Of a stretch of DNA of 10,462 nucleotides, positions 7,747 through 10,462 are shown piece after piece (position 1 is the first letter of the stretch; each line of letters begins with the position of its first letter). The stretch is taken from assembly GCA_024231375.1 (NCBI GenBank), contig JAAEQP010001365.1, forward strand, positions 1 to 10,462, given 5' to 3'. Origin of the DNA: a bacterium (GTDB lineage: Bacteria; Hydrogenedentota; Hydrogenedentia; Hydrogenedentiales; SLHB01). The position numbers and the translations under genes are program-made. The notes under the pieces are model-generated. The model did no database searches and was not told the DNA's origin. It saw nothing but the letters and a program-made list of their open reading frames with translations.

Positions 7747-7772
7747 ATGGCGCGGGCTTGCGCCCGCGCCAT
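7747..7772 (-). terminator. Hairpin after the permease gene, terminator-like
   Basis: A perfect 11-bp inverted repeat (ATGGCGCGGGC and GCCCGCGCCAT) with a 4-nt loop, which on the minus strand reads GCAA, a GNRA-type tetraloop. It lies 27 nt after the permease stop codon and is followed on the minus strand by TTCAGTTGACA, a poor T tract, so termination may be partial or need Rho. The lpxA -35 box begins 5 nt beyond the stem. It could instead be a copy of a genome-wide palindromic repeat. Confidence 0.55.
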
Positions 7773-7799
7773 GGGAAGTCAGGAACCGCCAATAGGCAT

Positions 7800-9119
7800 T
7801 TACGCGTCGATTCGCTCGACTTGGTAGCCGCCCTTCTTCTTGTCAGACAGGTACACCAGCAGGAATACGACGAACAGAACGACCGGGAGGGACGCCCAGA
7901 TGGGGAGCACCTTTTCCGGGCCGAACTTGTCGTTGAGCCAACCCATGACCGGGTGCGACACAGCCGTCGAGATACTGCCGGTGCCGCCGATAATGGCCAA
8001 CCCGAGCGCACCGGTCTTCGGGAACCGTTCCGTCGTGATGCCCAACATCGTGGGCCACCAGAAACAGACGCCAAAGTAGAGCAAGCCCGTTGCCAGGAAC
8101 CACATAGGCATGGTCTCCGCCACGTTGCACAGGAACAGGCCCAGGGCCGCGATGGGAGCCGTCACGACGATGAGAAGCACCGGCGTCACCTTGTGAGCCA
8201 GGCCGCTTCCAAACTGGCGCAGCGCCCACATCAGCCCGCTGCCCCAGACGAGGAACAGAATCCCGGCCTTGGCCGACGCAGCCGCTGCATCCGCCTCCGT
8301 AACCTCGGTCCCCGCCTCGGCAAGCGCGTCTGCCTGGATAGCGCTCATCACGTCGTTGTAGATGTTTGCGATCCACGCGCCCGGTCCGAGTTCCGTCGCG
8401 GCCGTTAGCCACATCATAGCGAAGACGACTATGAAGAGGGGCTTCAGCGAGGCGGTGAACATATCCCCAAACGCCACGCCTGCGGCTTTACGTTCTGTGA
8501 CCGGGAATTTCTGCCCGATGATCATGATGGCGTAGATGACGGATGGGACGAGCAACAAGGCCATCTTCACCTTCCAACCCAGTGCGGTACCAAGCCCGAG
8601 CGAATCCGGGCGCAGGAAGTTGAACCCCAGGCAGATGAGCCCGCCGATGACAATGCCGCCGGGGAACCATGCATGGAATATGGTCAGCTTCTTCGTCTTT
8701 TCCTCGGGGTACAGTGTCGCGATGAGCGGGTTGCACGCCGCTTCCACCAACCCGTTGGCGATACCCACGAGCAGCGTCGCGATGAAGAGCACCGGAAAAT
8801 TCGGTGCGAAGATCGTCAGGATCGCCCCGCCAATGTGGCCCGCGGCCGCAAGCCGCATGATGTTGCCCATCCCGAGCACGTCGCACAGCGGGCCACCGAT
8901 GAAGATCGAGAGTCCAAACCCCCAGAACGCTGCTCCGGCGATCCAGCCCACGTTCAGCTTGCTGAGCGTGAACACCTGCTCAAAGTCGCCCATGATGTCG
9001 CCGCGAATGGCGAACGACATGGATGTCGCGATGAGCGCCACACAGCTAGCAAGGAACAGCATGCGTCGGTTGACGTCGCCGTGCCCCGCGTCCTTCGTTT
9101 CCAATGTCTCGTTGCTCAC
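7800..9119 (-). CDS. MFS permease related to the FucP/FHS sugar:H+ symporters
   Basis: Inner-membrane transporter of 439 aa with about twelve hydrophobic helices and a short charged N-terminus (about 1-19). Similarity to FucP is visible by eye: GDIMGDFEQVFTLS (40-53) lines up with NDILLPQFQQAFTLT and EAACNP (126-131) with ETAANP. D41 and E126 thus match FucP Asp46 and Glu135, the residues linked to proton coupling and sugar binding. This suggests a proton-driven sugar symporter; the substrate cannot be read. An Ala/Glu-rich loop (about 262-284) between later helices is longer than I would expect. The start is GTG at 9119, chosen because GGGAGGAA lies 8 nt upstream. It has its own promoter and a hairpin after its stop, so it is probably monocistronic and only a neighbour of the lipid A operon. 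Confidence 0.88.
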   Translation of the reverse strand: MSNETLETKDAGHGDVNRRMLFLASCVALIATSMSFAIRGDIMGDFEQVFTLSKLNVGWIAGAAFWGFGLSIFIGGPLCDVLGMGNIMRLAAAGHIGGAILTIFAPNFPVLFIATLLVGIANGLVEAACNPLIATLYPEEKTKKLTIFHAWFPGGIVIGGLICLGFNFLRPDSLGLGTALGWKVKMALLLVPSVIYAIMIIGQKFPVTERKAAGVAFGDMFTASLKPLFIVVFAMMWLTAATELGPGAWIANIYNDVMSAIQADALAEAGTEVTEADAAAASAKAGILFLVWGSGLMWALRQFGSGLAHKVTPVLLIVVTAPIAALGLFLCNVAETMPMWFLATGLLYFGVCFWWPTMLGITTERFPKTGALGLAIIGGTGSISTAVSHPVMGWLNDKFGPEKVLPIWASLPVVLFVVFLLVYLSDKKKGGYQVERIDA

Positions 9120-9215
9120 AGTGTATTCCTCCCGCTTCGCGGCTTCACAAAATGCGCCCTATGCCCAACGTCAGGGGAATCGACCCCGTTGGCGAGAAAC
9201 CCCCATTGCAGCGAA

Positions 9216-9244
9216 ATACTACTTGCTCCCGATGGATACGTCAA
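9216..9244 (-). promoter_or_regulatory. Sigma-70-type promoter for the MFS permease
   Basis: On the minus strand TTGACG (9244-9239, 5 of 6 consensus) is followed by a 17-bp spacer and TAGTAT (9221-9216, 4 of 6). Transcription would start near 9209, leaving a leader of about 90 nt before the GTG start. The leader holds a stem of CCAACG (9165-9170) with CGTTGG (9187-9192), extended inside by GGG/CCC, which could modulate expression. Confidence 0.6.
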
Positions 9245-9348
9245 GCACGGCGTTTACGAAGGCCATCGCGCCAAATGGTCCGTGGCCCTGCCGCGTTGGG
9301 GATCACCCCCGAGCAGAGCATTCGCGCGGTGTCCCAGTCATACTCTGC

Positions 9349-9516
9349 GTGCCACCCTCAAGCGCCAGCTTGCGGGTGTCCGTATGCGCGGACCGGGTGT
9401 CAGCCACGCGTACTCAAGACACCCACAACAGTGTTGTGGGTGGCACACGTGGGATTGGGTGGGCCCCACTCCGAGGCCAATCGCGGACCCGGCACTCCCA
9501 TGATGGAGCAAGGTCC
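9349..9516. repeat. Cluster of consecutive inverted repeats (REP-like or structured RNA)
   Basis: About 170 bp of noncoding DNA is packed with stems: CACCCTCAAGC/GCTTGCGGGTG (9353-9378, one mismatch), GTCCG/CGGAC (9378-9393), CACCCACAACA/TGTTGTGGGTG (9420-9442, perfect 11-bp arms with a 1-nt spacer), GATTGG/CCAATC (9453-9482, with inner GTGGG/CCCAC) and GGACC/GGTCC (9485-9516, with inner CTCC/GGAG). An outer pair GTGCCACCC/GGGTGGCAC (9349-9357 and 9438-9446) brackets the first part, and GGGTGTC occurs twice (9374, 9395) with its complement GACACCC at 9418, so alternative folds are possible. It resembles a composite interspersed palindromic element. No coding sequence is evident in the 9120-9658 gap; this cluster, the permease promoter and the palindrome at 9607 are what it holds. 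Confidence 0.6.
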
Positions 9517-9606
9517 CCGCTCGCGTATGCTTTCATGTTGCGCGCCATCATGGTGCGATCACTCTGCGGCGTTTGCACGTCCGCGGAGAATCGGGCATCA
9601 TACTGG

Positions 9607-9626
9607 CCGTGCGTATGGACGCACGG
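9607..9626 (+). promoter_or_regulatory. Perfect palindrome upstream of the flavoprotein gene
   Basis: CCGTGCGT and ACGCACGG form perfect 8-bp arms around ATGG, ending 32 nt before the flavoprotein ATG. It could be a regulator's operator or a 5'-UTR hairpin. A weak promoter-like pair, TTGCAC near 9573 and TCATAC near 9598 with a 19-bp spacer, lies just upstream, so the palindrome would sit at or just past the transcription start. Function is inference. Confidence 0.4.
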
Positions 9627-9658
9627 TGAATTCGTGCGCTGAAGTGAAAGGGGTCGGA

Positions 9659-10237
9659 ATGAAGGTATTTGCCGTACAGGGTAGCCCCCGCAAAGACGGA
9701 AACACCGCCACCGTACTGGGGTGGATGGAAGACGAATTGACCGAGGACGGGCACGAAATCGACCACGTCGACATCGCCGACTGCCGCGTATCCGGGTGGA
9801 GCGAGGGGGTTGACTGCCAGGACGTGACGGACGGTCCCGGCAGCGCCATCGACGACGACGCCAACGACCTGTTCGAACGTATGATCGCCGCCGATATCGT
9901 CGTTTTGGCGTCGCCCCTGTACTGTTGGGGGTTCTCGGCCCAGTTGAAGGCGCTTCTCGACCGAAGCGTGTGCCTGTGCAAGAACTGCGACGAGGATGGT
10001 CCCCAGTACCTCCTCAATGGAAAGCCCATGGCGCTGGTCGCAACCGCGGCGGGCCCTGAAGAAGGCAACATGGACCTCATTCAGGAAACTTTTAGGCGCC
10101 TTGTCGAATACCAGCACGCACGGGTTGCGGGCCAGTTCATGGTGGCGCGGTGCATGAAGGCAGACCACCTTTCGGACGACAAACAAGCCTTGGCCCGCGC
10201 TTTTGCGCGCAGTCTGGTCGAAGACACCACGGAGTAG
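9659..10237 (+). CDS. Flavodoxin-fold NAD(P)H-dependent FMN oxidoreductase
   Basis: Cytoplasmic flavoprotein of 192 aa in the NADPH-dependent FMN reductase / iron-sulfur flavoprotein group. GSPRKDGNT (8-16) is the FMN phosphate-binding loop and ASPLYCWGFSAQLKALLDR (84-102) the conserved region near the flavin ring. Relatives with an Fe-S cluster carry a compact cysteine motif before a DD pair at about residues 42-66. Here only C42 and C53 remain there (CRVSGWSEGVDC), while CLCKNC (105-110) and C89 add other cysteines. It may be a cluster-free reductase, or cysteines may serve elsewhere; the natural substrate is unknown. The frame is open upstream to 9104, but the ATG at 9659 is chosen because AAAGGGG lies about 6 nt upstream, the family normally begins MKVxxxxGSPR, and the upstream part is repeat-rich noncoding DNA. 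Confidence 0.9.
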   Translation: MKVFAVQGSPRKDGNTATVLGWMEDELTEDGHEIDHVDIADCRVSGWSEGVDCQDVTDGPGSAIDDDANDLFERMIAADIVVLASPLYCWGFSAQLKALLDRSVCLCKNCDEDGPQYLLNGKPMALVATAAGPEEGNMDLIQETFRRLVEYQHARVAGQFMVARCMKADHLSDDKQALARAFARSLVEDTTE

Positions 10238-10255
10238 ACCGAAACGCACCCGCCC

Positions 10256-10288
10256 CCGCGGAGCCGCCCCAATCGAACGGTTCCGCGG
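10256..10288 (+). terminator. Strong hairpin after the flavoprotein gene
   Basis: CCGCGGAGCC (10256-10265) pairs with GGTTCCGCGG (10279-10288), a 10-bp stem with one G-U pair and a 13-nt loop, beginning 18 nt after the stop. No T tract follows, so it is not a classic intrinsic terminator; it could be a Rho-assisted or processing hairpin separating this gene from the next. Confidence 0.4.
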
Positions 10289-10326
10289 TCGTGCGGCGGG
10301 GCGTCCGCCGTTGAAGGAGACATTCG

Positions 10327-10462
10327 TTGGGGGATTCCCAAGACAAAACGCTACCAGCCCTTGAGTTTCTTGAACTCATGGCGACCACCCGTGAGGGCGA
10401 CCGCCGTGAGGGGTTGCTGTTGCGCCAGAACCGGGGTTGGTTCCAGGTGTCGGCCACGGGCC
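10327..10462 (+). CDS. Unidentified protein, 5' end only
   Basis: A reading frame opens at TTG 10327 and stays open to the window edge (45 codons plus one base). AAGGAG lies 7-8 nt upstream at 10314-10319, a well-placed ribosome site. The product begins MGDSQDKTLPALEFLELM and continues with a charged stretch (TTREGDRREG) and LLLRQNRGWFQV, without signal peptide or membrane segment. An in-frame ATG at 10378 is a less likely alternative start. I do not recognise the family from this fragment. It lies on the same strand as the flavoprotein, 89 nt downstream, with a hairpin between them. Confidence 0.6.
   Translation, partial: MGDSQDKTLPALEFLELMATTREGDRREGLLLRQNRGWFQVSATG

Noticed and set aside
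7451..8074. In-frame extension of lpxA upstream
   Set aside because: It runs through a promoter and a terminator-like hairpin and into the permease gene in another frame; LpxA proteins normally start at the hexapeptide helix.
9349..9446. CRISPR array
   Set aside because: The repeats are inverted and irregularly spaced; there are no regular direct repeats with unique spacers and no cas genes.
9104..9658. In-frame extension of the flavoprotein gene, or a separate gene in the 540-bp gap
   Set aside because: The stretch is full of inverted repeats, yields a Pro/Arg/Cys-rich product without motifs, and overlaps the permease start region.

Overview
This is a GC-rich (about 60% by eye) piece of a Gram-negative-type bacterial chromosome. 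Lipid A genes show that the cell builds an outer membrane. The arginine/glycine-rich N-terminus of Rho and the style of the transporter suggest a planctomycete-, Hydrogenedentes- or Lentisphaerae-like lineage. That placement is an impression from recall, not a search result.

Layout. Five genes on the minus strand, read from about 7.45 kb down to 0.13 kb, form a probable operon. They are lpxA, a Gfo/Idh/MocA sugar-nucleotide oxidoreductase, lpxB, polA and rho, and a good intrinsic terminator follows rho. A consensus-like promoter (TTGACA, 17 bp, TACCAT) lies about 250 bp upstream of lpxA, so the operon has a long leader. lpxB and polA overlap by 8 bases. Upstream of that promoter, also on the minus strand, is a separately transcribed MFS sugar-type permease with its own promoter (TTGACG, 17 bp, TAGTAT). 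A hairpin lies between the permease stop and the lpxA promoter.

The 540-bp gap between the divergent permease and flavoprotein genes holds a run of consecutive inverted repeats (about 9349-9516), probably an interspersed palindromic repeat or a structured RNA, and a separate perfect 8-bp palindrome just before the flavoprotein start. On the plus strand follow a flavodoxin-fold FMN oxidoreductase (9659-10237) with an altered cysteine pattern, a strong hairpin, and the start of an unidentified gene (TTG start at 10327) that runs off the window.

How the genes work together. LpxA acylates UDP-GlcNAc and LpxB later joins two lipid A precursors. The oxidoreductase between them sits where GnnA sits in Acidithiobacillus ferrooxidans, so it may modify the UDP-sugar before LpxA acts. 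polA and rho are housekeeping genes apparently co-transcribed with the lipid A genes. I see no clearly undescribed multi-gene system. The points most worth a second look are the hairpin cluster, the phenylalanine in Rho's P-loop, the cysteine rearrangement in the flavoprotein and the unusual LpxA residues.
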